Made by a program: the position numbers and the translations under genes
Assembly: GCA_020002185.1 (NCBI GenBank)
Contig: CM034535.1
Coordinates: 66,176,622 to 66,240,621 of the forward strand
DNA from: Paraescarpia echinospica
Taxonomy: Eukaryota; Annelida; Polychaeta; Sabellida; Siboglinidae
Length of the DNA: 64,000 nucleotides
Reading direction: 5' to 3'
Notes under the pieces: model-generated
Told to the model about the DNA's origin: nothing
Databases searched by the model: none
The model's input: only the letters and a program-made list of their open reading frames with translations
Shown here: piece after piece, positions 46,329-56,640 of the stretch
Layout: each line of letters begins with the position of its first letter
How positions within the stretch are numbered: the stretch's first letter is position 1

Positions 46329-47100
46329 CGTACGTGTAGAGTGAATGTCGTATTCTCTGGATGAGCGTAGCAAAAGCAATGAATTCGTTTTGCCGCGCAA
46401 TCACTTACCGTTGACGCCACTTGTTAATTTAGCGGGAGACTGACTAACAGTGTTGACACTTTGTTTCCGAATCTACGCCGGCTAATGAAACATTGTTTCT
46501 TAGTAGACTACTAGACAACAACGCAACACAACTCACAAGAAATGTGTTTTCTTCTAGGATTAAAAATTTCAATGTCGGTAGTAGACTTACTTATTTTGTA
46601 TTTAAAGCATGGGCGGATCAAGAGGTGGGAGTCCAAACACCCTTTTTTGAACCACAAGTTTTTCATTTAAACTACAATGTAATATTTGAAAATCTTGATC
46701 TAGGGGAGACCGGAGCACAGTGAAACTATGAGAGCAGTGAATCACTGGCTATTTAAATAAATATGGGAATCCTAACGTGCTGTCATCAGTCTATGCCTCT
46801 AGGACAGCGGTTCTTAACATTTTTGTCGGTTGCAGGAACTGTTTGGCGACCCATGCCTTAAAACACTTGATAAAATACGTAACGTTCACTACAAGCCGAC
46901 GAACAGTTGGCTCGTTTTGAGAAGAACTGTTTCGATTTCAACCCCCTGAGAATAATCTACATCTAAAAGCATACACACAAAAAACAAATATTATACCTAG
47001 CTTCAGAAAGTAACATTGTTTGATATCATACTAACGCTATATCAATATATGAAGAAAGAGTTGTACAAGTTATAATAGCAGTCGAAACGAGTTAACGAAA
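46329..47100. other. Upstream region of the host gene
   Basis: Presumed 5' UTR and promoter side of the minus-strand gene. It contains a copy of the TAGGGGAGACCGGAGCACAG motif at 46701-46720 and a ~55-bp block near 46890-46950 (CAGTTGGCTCGTTTTGAGAA) that recurs at 47600-47655. No certain TATA box. Confidence 0.4.
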
Positions 47101-47109
47101 TACTGCTTG

Positions 47110-47200
47110 CCCCTTGTGGTTCAATTGATAAACGTGTTGTGTCAGTGTGGATGCCTTAAGTACGGGGCATCTTGATTCAAACCTAACAACGGACCTTTCT
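47110..47200 (+). repeat. tRNA-derived SINE head (probable)
   Basis: TGGTTCAATTGATAAACG fits an A-box and, about 60 bp on, TTGATTCAAACC fits a B-box. Pairing of a full cloverleaf is poor, so it is not a functional tRNA. An AT-rich body follows. Confidence 0.45.
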
Positions 47201-47424
47201 TGATTTGTTTCTTTCCACAAAATAATATTAATCAAACCATTTTTACAATATTGCACACGGGTTGTAAAAAAATGTGTTTAGCAATTCTTTGTTCGCAAAA
47301 AAAGGAAAATAAAAACATATAATGTTATGTGCAATTTCCGCTCACGTCGATCTTGTCAGTTTTTAAGTATCAATTATCCAGACAAATCGCAGTTTGTCTT
47401 CACATACATAATTATAATATACTG

Positions 47425-47532
47425 CAGTATATATATATATATATATACATGTATATATATATATATATATAATACTACAGTATAATATTATATATATATA
47501 TAATACTAGTATATATATATATATATAATATC
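47425..47532. repeat. (TA)n microsatellite with palindromic inserts
   Basis: Several TA runs are separated by ACATGT, AATACTACAGTATAATATT and ACTAGT; the whole tract is close to self-complementary. Confidence 0.9.
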
Positions 47533-47545
47533 AGTTTATTTATTT

Positions 47546-47672
47546 TTCTGTAGCTGGATACAATATTTCGCAATCAAAACAATTCGTCCAGTACAAGCCG
47601 ACAAACAGTTGGCTCGTTATGAGAAGAATTGTTTCGATTGCGATTTTTTGGATCCAGCTGCAGGAAAATAAT
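47546..47672. mobile_element. Short inverted-repeat element (~127 bp)
   Basis: The ends read inward TTTCTGTAGCTGGATAC and TTTCCTGCAGCTGGATCC, and both continue into TCGCAATC(A/G)AAACAATTC. The centre ACAAGCCGACAAACAGTTGG shares ~55 bp with 46890-46950. A related CTGTAGCTGGATACGATAT end occurs at 7267. Small foldback or MITE; no TSD defined. Confidence 0.5.
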
Positions 47673-47720
47673 TGATATAAATAATAAATATGTATTATAA
47701 TTATGCAACATGTTACTGTT

Positions 47721-47751
47721 CGGTCTCCCCTACGACACGTAGGGGAGACCG
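47721..47751. repeat. Perfect 14-bp hairpin
   Basis: CGGTCTCCCCTACG, loop ACA, then the exact complement. The right arm is the start of the TAGGGGAGACCGGGGCACAG motif also seen at 46701. Confidence 0.9.
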
Positions 47752-48021
47752 GGGCACAGGGAATCAGGAATCTTCTTTTGACGCATTTCTCCTAGCTTAA
47801 TGACAGCACGATTCATTTATATAGTAGAAATGATAGATGAATTTATTCTCTGCAAAATGTGTTTCGAAAATAAAAACCAATCTGATTCACTGTGCCTCAG
47901 TACCGAAGCAACGTGAATCAAACATTATATAGTCTAATAGATTATTCACGAATATTGTATTTATTTGACTGAAATACGCTAATTCGCTAATTGTTACATT
48001 AAATTTTGTGGCGATTTAGAT

Positions 48022-48204
48022 ATGCACGCTATGTTGCGCAATATAGTGCGGCGAACAGAAAGGAACGTGTATAACGCTGTTATGCAATATTGTTCGGCGA
48101 CAGCCGAACGTGTGGAGTGGACTGTCACTCGACGCTGGGCAAGTGACAGGAAGAGAAGCTTGCTGGTCGATGTCAGGGGACATGAGTATTTAACCCGTGA
48201 GTAG
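48022..48204 (+). CDS. Short uncharacterised open frame
   Basis: Sixty codons from ATG 48022 are rich in Arg and read MHAMLRNIVRRTERNVYNAV, then WTVTRRWASDRKRSLLVDVR. It stops just after a GTGAGT that could be a splice donor. The base composition (about half GC) differs from the AT-rich surroundings. I recognise no domain. It lies between two copies of a terminal-like GGGGCACAG/GGGGTACAGTG motif (47740 and 49065) and may be part of a transposon. Confidence 0.25.
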   Translation: MHAMLRNIVRRTERNVYNAVMQYCSATAERVEWTVTRRWASDRKRSLLVDVRGHEYLTRE

Positions 48205-49150
48205 ACTAATAATTATAATAATGTTGTGACTATGCACTTATAATGGTAATAACATTATGATTATGCAGACGTATTAATATGAATAATGACTATTACGTGT
48301 TATTGCCGGAATACGTTTATTGATTGCAAAGAGTTATTGTGAATCATTGTCGAGCGAACATAATCATATTTGGTTGGATATACGCAGCTGGATGTATGTA
48401 TATCATTTTGGTGTACTATTTGGCAATATTGTTTTAAATACATAGTGCCCGGGCTGCGCTGATGTAAACGCCGCTGGAGTGAACACACAGTGGAGCGTCA
48501 CACGCATGGAAAGGCGGCCGGGCTGGCACGAGACAAGCGAAGCGTCAACGATGCGCCACGGCAGCGGACGACAGCGTCGCTGAGCGGCAACACCTCGCGT
48601 GTAGATGCAGTGTAGACGTGCGAGGAAGTGAATCAAGCAGTGAGTTGAACTGTGTGCCGCGACAGTACGGATGGACTGTGAACTTTATAGTGTTATGATT
48701 TGTTATCAATGTCACAGAGTAATGCGTATATACTCTATATTTATGTTTTATTAAACTGTGTTCGACTAATTTATATTATTGTGATATTATTACAATCCAA
48801 TATCATCCCCTAGGTGACAAATATGTTTAGTCATATTGCTCTGGTTTATAATTATTACAATATTATGTTTACATTAAAATATCATAACAGCCTGAGCCCA
48901 ATGGATATTATAGGCAAACATCGAAAGACAAATTATTTAAATGAAGAGTTTTACGCAAACGTATGCAAATTACAGCTAAATATAATGCTATATAATTATG
49001 TTCAGAATTATATAGATTGAAAGATTACAAAGGTAACATAAATATCACGTCTCGCATATTGAGCCACTGTACCCCGATTCACTGTACGCCGAAAACACTC
49101 AATACACACACGTGACACTTTTCTACAAATGATGAGCGGAGACAGCACAT
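48205..49150. other. Non-coding, GC-richer patch at 48430-48660
   Basis: A patch of raised GC (48430-48660) without a convincing frame lies in AT-rich sequence. CACTGTACCCCGATTCACTG at 49065-49084 resembles the complement of the GGGGCACAG motif. Confidence 0.35.
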
Positions 49151-49171
49151 GTTCGTTAACTTCATGATCTT

Positions 49172-50220
49172 CTATGTGCCATGTCTGTCACAGGCGTTAG
49201 CGATCATGGCCCTCCAAACCGCACGGTCGTGTGTAGTTTGTAGCAGTTCTGTTGTGCTCTTTCCACACCATGTTGAGAGACTATCTATTATTTTTATTCT
49301 CTGGCGCCCTCTGGATCTTTTTCCTTCTATGTTTCCTGTTGTTACTATTTGTTCTAACTTTTTCTTTCTCATGGCATGGCCTATAAATCGTGCTTGTTGT
49401 GTTCTAACTTTGTTGATGATCTTTCTTTTTGATTTGACTGTCCTAAGGATGCCTTCAATGCATTGCTTTGCAGCCCATGGCACTCGCAGCATTCTTATTA
49501 ACAACCACATTTCAGTGGCTTCTGTTTTTTGTGAACTTTTGGTTATTGTCACGGATTCACATCCATATAGCTATATATGGGTTCTATGTAGCATTGCAGT
49601 ACACGTACATGTCTTACTTCAATTGATATATTTTTATTTGTTAAAATGTTTTTCATGTTGTGAAAAGCTGTTTTGGCTTGAGCAACTCGTCTCTTGATAT
49701 AATCGTTGCATCGACCGTCGGATGTTATTAGTGATCCCAGATAGTTAAACGTTCGGACTTGCTTCAAAACAGTGCCATATGCTACCATGTTGCATGTTGG
49801 AGTGTAATTTTTCTTTGAGATGACCATTATTTCTGTTTTCGTTTTGTTCAGGGACAGACTTTGTTCTCACTTATTATTGTATCTAGCATCTGTTGTAGAT
49901 CTATTTCGTTCTCAGCAATCAGTACAGTGTCGTCTGCATATCGTAAATGATTCATGCTGTATCCCCCTACTTGAATAGCTGGCATATCTTCTAATGTACG
50001 TAAGAAGATCTCACTGTATAGTGAAAAGAGATCGGGTAATAGGACACACCCTTGTCTTACACCACGTTTTATTCCTTGAAATTTACTGATGTCATTTTCT
50101 ATTCGTAATGCTGCTGTTTGTTCCCAGTACAGATTTCTCACAATTCTCAGATCTTTCCCATCAATGTTAAAACTCTCCAGCATTGATGTGCGCACACACC
50201 ACAACCGAAGGCCATTCGCC
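49172..50220 (-). mobile_element. RTE/I-like LINE, 5'-truncated, minus strand
   Basis: From 50220 down: LESFNIDGKDLRIVRNLYWE, then IKRGVRQGCVLLPDLFSLYS (motif B), then LRYADDTVLIAENEIDLQQM (motif C with Y-A-D-D intact), then FNYLGSLITSDG and R-R-V-A-Q-A-K-T-A-F, and after an in-frame TGA at about 49550 and a frame change, ARFIGHAMRKKKLEQIVTTG and GKRSRGRQRIKI, ending at 49172. The motif order is that of a LINE polymerase lacking the endonuclease and palm motif A. One stop and two frame changes make it inactive. Its truncated 5' side abuts the CACTA-pentamer array. Confidence 0.8.
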
Positions 50221-50225
50221 GCTGC

Positions 50226-51048
50226 CGCCGCCAACAACTACACTACACTGCAATACACTACACTACTCTACACTACACTACACCAGACTACACTACACTA
50301 GACTACACTACAATACACTACACTACACGAGACTACACCACACTAAACTACACTACACTAGATTATACTAGACTACACGAGACTAGACTTCACTACACTA
50401 CACTACACTACACTACACGATACTACACTACACAGAAGACAATCCACTACACTACACTACACTACACTACACGATACTACACTACACAGAAGACAATCCA
50501 CTACACTAGACCACACTACACTATACTAGAATACACTACACTAGACTACACTACACTATACTAGAACACTACACTGCATTAGACTACACAACACTACATT
50601 ACATTTCACTACACTACACGTCACTTCACTACACTACATTACACTAAACTGCACTACATTATACTACACTACACTACACTACACTACACTACACTACACG
50701 ATACTACACTACACAGAAGACAATCCACTACACTAGACCACACTACACTATACTAGAATACACTACACTAGACTACACTACACTATACTAGAACACTACA
50801 CTGCATTAGACTACACAACACTACATTACATTTCACTACACTACACGTCACTTCACTACACTACATTACACTACACTGCACAACATTAGACTACACTACA
50901 CTACACTACACTACACTACACTACACTACACTACACTACACTGCACTACATCAGACTAGATTGTACTACACTAGACCACACTCCACCACACTAGACCACA
51001 CCACACTAGACCACACTCCACCACACTAGACCACACTACACTATACTA
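50226..51048. repeat. CACTA-pentamer array (~820 bp) with internal ~230-bp duplication
   Basis: Imperfect (CACTA)n with variants such as AGACTA, CATTA and AACACTA. A block from CACGATACTACACTACACAG through GAAGACAATCC, TATACTAGAACACTACACTG and CACTTCACTACACTACATTA occurs at about 50465-50650 and again at 50695-50880, so part of the array grew by segmental duplication. A few copies of ACCACACTCC mark the right end. Confidence 0.95.
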
Positions 51049-51050
51049 GA

Positions 51051-51135
51051 TTGGTGAGCGTCACTAGGGGTGCTATTGGAGGTTTTTGGTGAGCGTCAAT
51101 GGGTGCAACTGGAGATTTTTGGTGAGTCCGCCAAT
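51051..51135. repeat. 33-35 bp tandem repeat, 3 partial copies
   Basis: TTGGTGAGCGTCA-type units begin at 51051, 51086 and 51119, each followed by GGTGC and TTGGAGGTTT or a variant. It directly follows the CACTA-pentamer array. Confidence 0.8.
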
Positions 51136-51199
51136 GCTTTTGTGGGCCGTGAATTCAAGGGCATTATGTTTTACTGCTTAATTACCTTCATGATCTATG

Positions 51200-52208
51200 G
51201 TATAAGTACTTTCATGTTTCATTCTTAGCCATTAGTTATATCGTTATGTGAAAATGTAATTATGAAGAAAAACGTACCACAAATACATCAACAAGCTGCA
51301 CAAGAATCATGAGCCGGAGCAACCAATTGTGGTATTGCACCATCTGCCGACCACTTTCCCGGGAACAACGAAGTCATCTACATACACGCAGGTCACTGCT
51401 ACTGTGCAATCAAGTTGAAGGAGAAGGACGATTTTTATATAAATTGTATGCCTTCCACAATCAACGTTCTACCAAACGCTGGTATGCTTACGCCGTGCCT
51501 ACGTTATTCTGACGAATGTCGCATCAAACCCTTAAAAGCATAAAATGAGAAAGGCCCACCCTGGCTTTGCACGTAGCACTTTTGTTAGCAGCATAAAACA
51601 GATTCGTCAAAACAAAGCGGACACTGTTCATCGGAAGTCACTTGAAAAGGAGTCATACAGGGAACATGATCGTTAAGAAGTTGCACCTGGGACCACCACA
51701 AGCTGCATCTCGCAGGACAAAACACAAAGCGTAGGACGGTCGTTTACAGTTAGACGTGAGATATAAAGAAACAGTTTCCAATCCCAGTTCCTGCCAGGAA
51801 GACGCGTTCGCGGTGACTAATGATAAGAAGAAGAAATTGAAGAAGGGAAATACATGTAATCTTCAATACCTGCATGCTAAATTGTGAGGAAATTCCAAAT
51901 ACCAAACTCATATCCTGCTTCTTTTGTCAGCCAATACCGAACCTTGTTGTTATGGTACGCTTCAAAAGCAATAACATCTGCTTACGCAACATACAACAGA
52001 AGATCCTTTGAAACTAAGATCGAGCAGACTGGCTGGTATACTGTTAGATCCTTGATCGCGGAACCGTTTACCATGCCCCGTTTCCTCTTTTCCTTGAGAT
52101 CTCGAGTTCCGCCTGTGTCACAACAAACGTGTTCATACTTTCTCTACGAGAATCTTCATTCTATAATGTCGTTGTACGCACAGCCCACGGCCAGTACACG
52201 ACATTAAT
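51200..52208 (+). other. Leader or 5' LTR region of Gypsy-1 (borders not defined)
   Basis: Sequence upstream of the primer-binding-like site at 52207. It likely contains the 5' LTR, but without the 3' LTR in the window the borders cannot be set. No gene is supported. Confidence 0.35.
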
Positions 52209-52271
52209 TGGCGACGAGGTAAACTGACAACTCTACGAGTTACTTTGAACTAGACTACGTCTAATTTCTGT

Positions 52272-52946
52272 GTGATAATTGAAACTGTCGCTGACGTGGC
52301 ACCTTTTTCGCTGGAGCCGACTGACAGCGCAGGCCAACGCTGGGAGCGTTGGGTGCGGCGCTTTGAAAACTTTGTGGTGGCTAAAGACATTCAGAACGAT
52401 ACAAGAATGAGAGCGATGTTGCTTCATTATGCTGGTGAGGCAGTGTTAGAATTGAGTGAAGCAGTGGGGGTGACAGAAAATGATGATTTCGCAGAAACCA
52501 AGCGGAAGCTCACTGCTTACTTCAGGCCGCAGTGCAATGAAGAATATGAAATATTCAAGTTCCAACAGGCTGAACAGACGTCGTCAGAGACGCTGGACCA
52601 ATTCAATGCACGATTGCAGCAACTAGCCAAAAACTGTAAGTTCCATGAGAAAGACAGAGAAGTGAAGTCGCAAATCACCCAAAAATGTGCGATGTCAAAA
52701 GTGCGTGACAAGGGGTTAAGTGAACCTACAATCACGCTAGAGAAGTTACTGACGTTCGGGCGCACACTGGAAGCTACGCTACAGCAGTCGAAGATCATGG
52801 GAAACTCTTCTTCGTCCGTGCCGAGGCCTGTCCACGCCGTATCGAATGACATGGGGCGGCACAACTCTTCACGTGGAGGTTTCAGTTTTGGTCGCCAGGT
52901 GGCGACACACAGATCGCAATCCACCAAAAAACCGCTTTCCGCCTGA
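52272..52946 (+). pseudogene. Gypsy-1 gag (capsid part)
   Basis: The frame reads SAGQRWERWVRRFENFVVAK, then RMRAMLLHYAGEAVLEL, FRPQCNEEYEIFKFQQAEQT and SETLDQFNARLQQLAKNCKF. This is the pattern of Gypsy capsid proteins (W-x-x-W ... F-x-x-Y/F; F-x-P-x-x-N-x-x-x-E-x-x-x-F; Q-x-x-x-E-S/T-x-x-x-F-x-x-R-L). No ATG lies at the expected start; the first in-frame codons are GTG ATA ATT. The frame continues into the zinc-knuckle part only after a shift near 52900. Confidence 0.75.
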
Positions 52947-53352
52947 TCGCCAGGGGACGCCACATCGAGACGATCGATCAGTCGTGAGCAGTCAGCAGCA
53001 GTACAGACGTCACAAGGGGGCAGCATCGGCATGCTCAGGCTGTGGTGGACCGCCACACGACGATCGGCGAATGTGCAAAGCTTGGGGCAGGAGATGCTAC
53101 AAGTTTCAAAAGCTAAATCACTTTGCTAATGTGTGCAATGCAAACACTCAGCAGACACACTTAGTAGAAAATGACACACACTCGCAACGCAATGACAAGT
53201 TATGTGAAGACACATACACACTTGGCCTGTATCACACAAATGCCACCCACACCATACCACCGTACATTTACAATGTCCAGATAGAGGGAAGTGAAGTGGC
53301 TATGGAGATAGATACCGGAGCAGCAGTTTCGCTCATATCGGGGGATGAGTAG
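52900..53352 (+). pseudogene. Gypsy-1 nucleocapsid and protease
   Basis: In the frame that is +1 to gag: a Cys/His cluster C-S-G-C-G-G-P-P-H-D-D-R-R-M-C and then C-Y-K-F-Q-K-L-N-H-F-A-N-V-C (two knuckle-like units, the second of C-x2-C-x4-H-x4-C type with its second Cys replaced by Phe), then a linker and MEIDTGAAVSLISGDE with the aspartic protease D-T-G-A. A TAG at 53350 ends it. Past the stop the protease continues (GRAQVNV; NLLGRDWL) to about 53590. Confidence 0.7.
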
Positions 53353-53599
53353 GCTAAAATCTGCAAGACGTGCTCACTCTCGACACGCGTAACGTTCCGA
53401 GGTTGCGGTACCACAATTGAGCCTTTAGGGCGAGCACAGGTGAACGTTTGTCACAACAATCAACAGCACAGGATGCAGGCAGTCATAGTGCCTGGGTCGG
53501 GACCTAACCTGCTGGGAAGGGACTGGCTAACAGTGTTGAAAGTGAACTGGGCTACCGTGAACCAGGTAGACAGGGAGGATCTTAAAGCCTTACGAATCA

Positions 53600-55711
53600 A
53601 TGTTCAGTGAGGGACTAGGCACTCTAAAGGGGCTGACTGCGAAGTTCTACGTTGATGACACGGTTAAACCGAGGTATTGTAAACCTCGACCTGTACCTCT
53701 TGCTTTACGAGCCAAAGTAGAGGACGAGCTAGGTCGTATGCAGAAGGCCGGAATCATCCGTCCTGTGGGGTATTCTGAGTGGGCCGCGCCCATTGTACCG
53801 GTCTTGAAGTCTACCGGCGCAGTCAGAATCTGTGGCGACTATAAGGTAACCATCAACAGAGTCGTAAAGGTAGACAAGTACCCGATCCCGAACGTATCTG
53901 ATCTGTTTACAAAATTAGCAAGTGGTACACTGTACACCACGCTGGACATGAGCCATGCGTATCAACAGGTCGTACTGGATGAAGAATCACGTCCGCTGAA
54001 TACAATCAACACGTCGAAAGGGCTATTCGCATTCGAACGTCTGCCTTTCGGTGTGAGTTCTTCTCCAGGTATCTTCCAGAGAATTATGGAGCAGTTACTA
54101 CAGAACATACCCATGACCGTAGTCTACCTCGACGACATCCTGGTCACAGGAAGAACGCCAGAAGAGCACGATCGTAATCTGGCTACTGTGCTAACGCGAC
54201 TACAAGACGCAGGGTTACGCCTGAAGAAGGAGAAATGTGCGTTTCGTCAGGAATCGTGCACCTATCTAGGTCATGCGATTGATGCTGAAGGTATTCATCC
54301 TACGGAAGACAAATTGCGAGCAGTACAGAACGCGCCTGCATCGCAGAATGTACAGGAGTTGAGGAGTTATCTAGGACTCGTTCACTACTATCACAACTTC
54401 TTGCGCAATCTCAGTACGTTGCTTGCTCTGCTGCATGAAATGACACGCCAACACACAAAGTGGAAGTGGGGTCCGACGCAACAAAAGGCTTTCGATGAGT
54501 CTAAGACACTGCTCGTTTCTTCAGATGTGCTTGTACACTACAACCCTGAACTTCCGATCATCTTGAGCAGTGACGCATCTCCTTACGGGATTGGAAGCGT
54601 ACTGTCACACAGATTGCCCGATGGCAGCGACAAGCCTATCGCATACGCATCACGCTCTCTCTCCACAGCGGAAAAGAAGTACGCACAGCTGGAAAAGGAA
54701 GCGTTGTCGCTGGTCTTCGGGATATCCAAGTTCCATAAGTACCTTTACGGGAGGGACTTCACGTTGCAGACCGACCACAAGCCGTTGATCGGGCTGTTGA
54801 AGGAAGATCGTGCCATCTCCGCAATGGCTAGTGCACGCATTCAGAGATGGGCACTAACACTAAGTAACTATCAGTACCATCTGGAGTACAGACCGGGTAC
54901 GAGTATCTGTCATGCAGACGGATTGAGTCGCTTGCCGCTACCAGACACTCCTGAACGAGTACCAGTCCCGGAGGAAGTGGTTCTAGCACTTACAACCATG
55001 AACGATACACACATCACGGCAGAACACATCGCTAAATGGACACCAACCGATCCGATACTGTCACAAGTTCTACGGTTCGTGGAAGGAGGATGGCCTAGCG
55101 ATGTACCACGCGAGTGGGAGAGTTACACTCGAAGGAAAGACGAACTGAGTGTCCAACACGGGGTGCTGATGTGGGGAGCAAGAGTCATCGTACCACCAAA
55201 GGGTCGTGACACGTTGTTGAAAGAACTACACGAAACGCATCCGGGCATAGTGAAGATGAAGGCGTTAGCCCGAAGCTACCTCTGGTGGCCAGGTTTGGAC
55301 GCTGAAATCGAGATTTGTGTTAAGGACTGCACGACATGCCAAATACACAGCAAACAACCACCAGTGGCACCACTGCATCCATGGGAATGGCCGGGACGAA
55401 CGTGGCATCGAATACACGTTGATTATGCGGGGCCGTTCGAGGGACCTATGATACTCATCATAGTCGATGCTGACAGCAAGTACATCGATGCACACGTTGT
55501 ATCAGCTGCGACAACCAGTGCAACTCTCACTAAGCTAAGACAGACGTTTGCGATTTTGGGTCTATCAAGCACAGTGGTATCAGATAACGGAAGCTGTTTC
55601 ACGTGCACGTGCAGAGCTATCCACTATCTCTACGTGATTTTTACCGTACCACGCACGTCCCAGGCGCTGAGATGTGTGCAGGGTAACTATCCCGGGCCTG
55701 GGAAAGGTTAG
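53600..55711 (+). CDS. Gypsy-1 pol: RT, RNase H and partial integrase
   Basis: A 703-codon uninterrupted frame, the longest in the window. RT: LDMSHAYQQV (motif A), RLPFGVSSSPGIFQRIME (B), VVYLDDILVTG (C, both Asp present). RNase H: ILSSDASPYGIGSVLSH, then E-K-E-A-L-S-L and LQTDHKPLIGLL. A G-T-S-I-C-H-A-D-G-L-S-R linker follows. Integrase: HETHPGIVKMKALARSYLWW with C-V-K-D-C-T-T-C (HHCC), then HVDYAGPFEG (first Asp) and VVSDNGSCF (second Asp). After residue ~670 the frame no longer matches an integrase and the catalytic Glu is missing, so integration function is lost. The ATG at 53600 is internal to the family polyprotein, after the stop at 53350. Confidence 0.85.
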   Translation: MFSEGLGTLKGLTAKFYVDDTVKPRYCKPRPVPLALRAKVEDELGRMQKAGIIRPVGYSEWAAPIVPVLKSTGAVRICGDYKVTINRVVKVDKYPIPNVSDLFTKLASGTLYTTLDMSHAYQQVVLDEESRPLNTINTSKGLFAFERLPFGVSSSPGIFQRIMEQLLQNIPMTVVYLDDILVTGRTPEEHDRNLATVLTRLQDAGLRLKKEKCAFRQESCTYLGHAIDAEGIHPTEDKLRAVQNAPASQNVQELRSYLGLVHYYHNFLRNLSTLLALLHEMTRQHTKWKWGPTQQKAFDESKTLLVSSDVLVHYNPELPIILSSDASPYGIGSVLSHRLPDGSDKPIAYASRSLSTAEKKYAQLEKEALSLVFGISKFHKYLYGRDFTLQTDHKPLIGLLKEDRAISAMASARIQRWALTLSNYQYHLEYRPGTSICHADGLSRLPLPDTPERVPVPEEVVLALTTMNDTHITAEHIAKWTPTDPILSQVLRFVEGGWPSDVPREWESYTRRKDELSVQHGVLMWGARVIVPPKGRDTLLKELHETHPGIVKMKALARSYLWWPGLDAEIEICVKDCTTCQIHSKQPPVAPLHPWEWPGRTWHRIHVDYAGPFEGPMILIIVDADSKYIDAHVVSAATTSATLTKLRQTFAILGLSSTVVSDNGSCFTCTCRAIHYLYVIFTVPRTSQALRCVQGNYPGPGKG

Positions 55712-55935
55712 GTGAGTTAACTGCGTAGAAAAAAGAATGACATTTCGTCGTATTTGCCAGACATTTAATGGCGCAATCTGAAACGGGTCAATTATCGTCC
55801 ACTCCATGAATGCTTCCATAGGACTACGTCGCTCTTGACCAGACAAAACAACCGACCAAGGTTACGTAACAACTACCGAGGCCCAACAACAATCGCTACA
55901 CCTGTGATTACACAACATCCATCACAGTGCCGAAC

Positions 55936-56640
55936 ATGCAACCAAAGACACGTCGAAACAGTTCGGACGATCCGGAGTCCCTCGCATTACGTCTAATCGA
56001 ATTACTGAGTGACGATGCCGTATTGGCGTTGTATCCGCGTGACATTGCGGAAAAACTCGATACTCTAAACGGTCGCATCGAACATTTGACAAAAGAAATA
56101 CGAGCGAAGGACTCGCGAATTGCCGAGCTGGAAACGAAGGTCGACACGTTTGAGCAAACAGCTGACAAACTTGAACAATATACTCGTCGCTCAAACTTAA
56201 CTTTCCACGGCATCGCGGAAACAAGCGAGGGTGAGGACACAAACACCATAGTCCTCGAGATCATCAATGACAAGATGAAAACTACGCCGCCACTAACTAC
56301 AGAGGACTTAGAGCGAAGCCATCGCCTTGGCGCTAAACGAGCCACGTGGTCCCGCCCAATCATTGTGCGCTTTAAGACAGAGCGAAAGCGTGATAACGTT
56401 TTCCGCAGTCGCTTTAACCTGAAAGACTACAACAGAAGAAATAGTAATGCACGGGTCTTCGTTAACGAAGATTTAACAAGTCGTAGGTCAATGTTGGCTT
56501 ATGAATGCAGAAAACTGAAAAAAAACAAAAAGATCAACGACTGCTGGACTGCCAACGCCAAAATTATGGTTAAAGACCTCAGCAATAAAATCAAAGAAAT
56601 CACATGTGTAAATGATTTCCAGTTGTACATATGTAAGTGA
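55936..56640 (+). CDS. LINE ORF1 protein (coiled coil plus RNA-binding region)
   Basis: An intact frame of 234 codons from ATG 55936 (an in-frame GTG lies three codons upstream). Residues ~35-85 form a heptad-like coiled coil (IEHLTKEIRAKDSRIAELET). Then come EQYTRRSNLTFHGIAE, ERSHRLG, RPIIVRF, ARVFVNEDLTSRRSML. The R-R-x-N-L-x-x-x-G-I, S-H-R-L-G and R-P-I-I-V-R-F series is the RRM-type nucleic-acid-binding core of LINE ORF1 proteins. In related LINEs ORF1p coats the element RNA. No stop or shift; ORF2 downstream is broken. Confidence 0.8.
   Translation: MQPKTRRNSSDDPESLALRLIELLSDDAVLALYPRDIAEKLDTLNGRIEHLTKEIRAKDSRIAELETKVDTFEQTADKLEQYTRRSNLTFHGIAETSEGEDTNTIVLEIINDKMKTTPPLTTEDLERSHRLGAKRATWSRPIIVRFKTERKRDNVFRSRFNLKDYNRRNSNARVFVNEDLTSRRSMLAYECRKLKKNKKINDCWTANAKIMVKDLSNKIKEITCVNDFQLYICK

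Larger units (their letters stand above)
52207..55720 (+). mobile_element. Gypsy-1 LTR retrotransposon, internal region
   Basis: The layout gag - zinc knuckle - protease - reverse transcriptase - RNase H - integrase on one strand is the Gypsy (Metaviridae-type) order. TTGGCGACGAGG at 52207 looks like a tRNA primer-binding site just after a CA-ended sequence. The integrase breaks off after V-S-D-N-G and no 3' LTR follows. Frames change near 52900 (gag) and 53350 (stop), so it cannot produce a full polyprotein. Confidence 0.85.

Noticed and set aside
49149..49697. 182-codon plus-strand frame
   Set aside because: Antisense of the minus-strand LINE polymerase.
50183..50371. Open frame rich in T-L-H-Y repeats
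   Set aside because: Translation of the CACTA pentamer array.
52517..53056. 179-codon minus-strand frame
   Set aside because: Antisense of Gypsy-1 gag; no domain signal of its own.
55908..56363. 151-codon minus-strand frame
   Set aside because: Antisense of the intact LINE ORF1.
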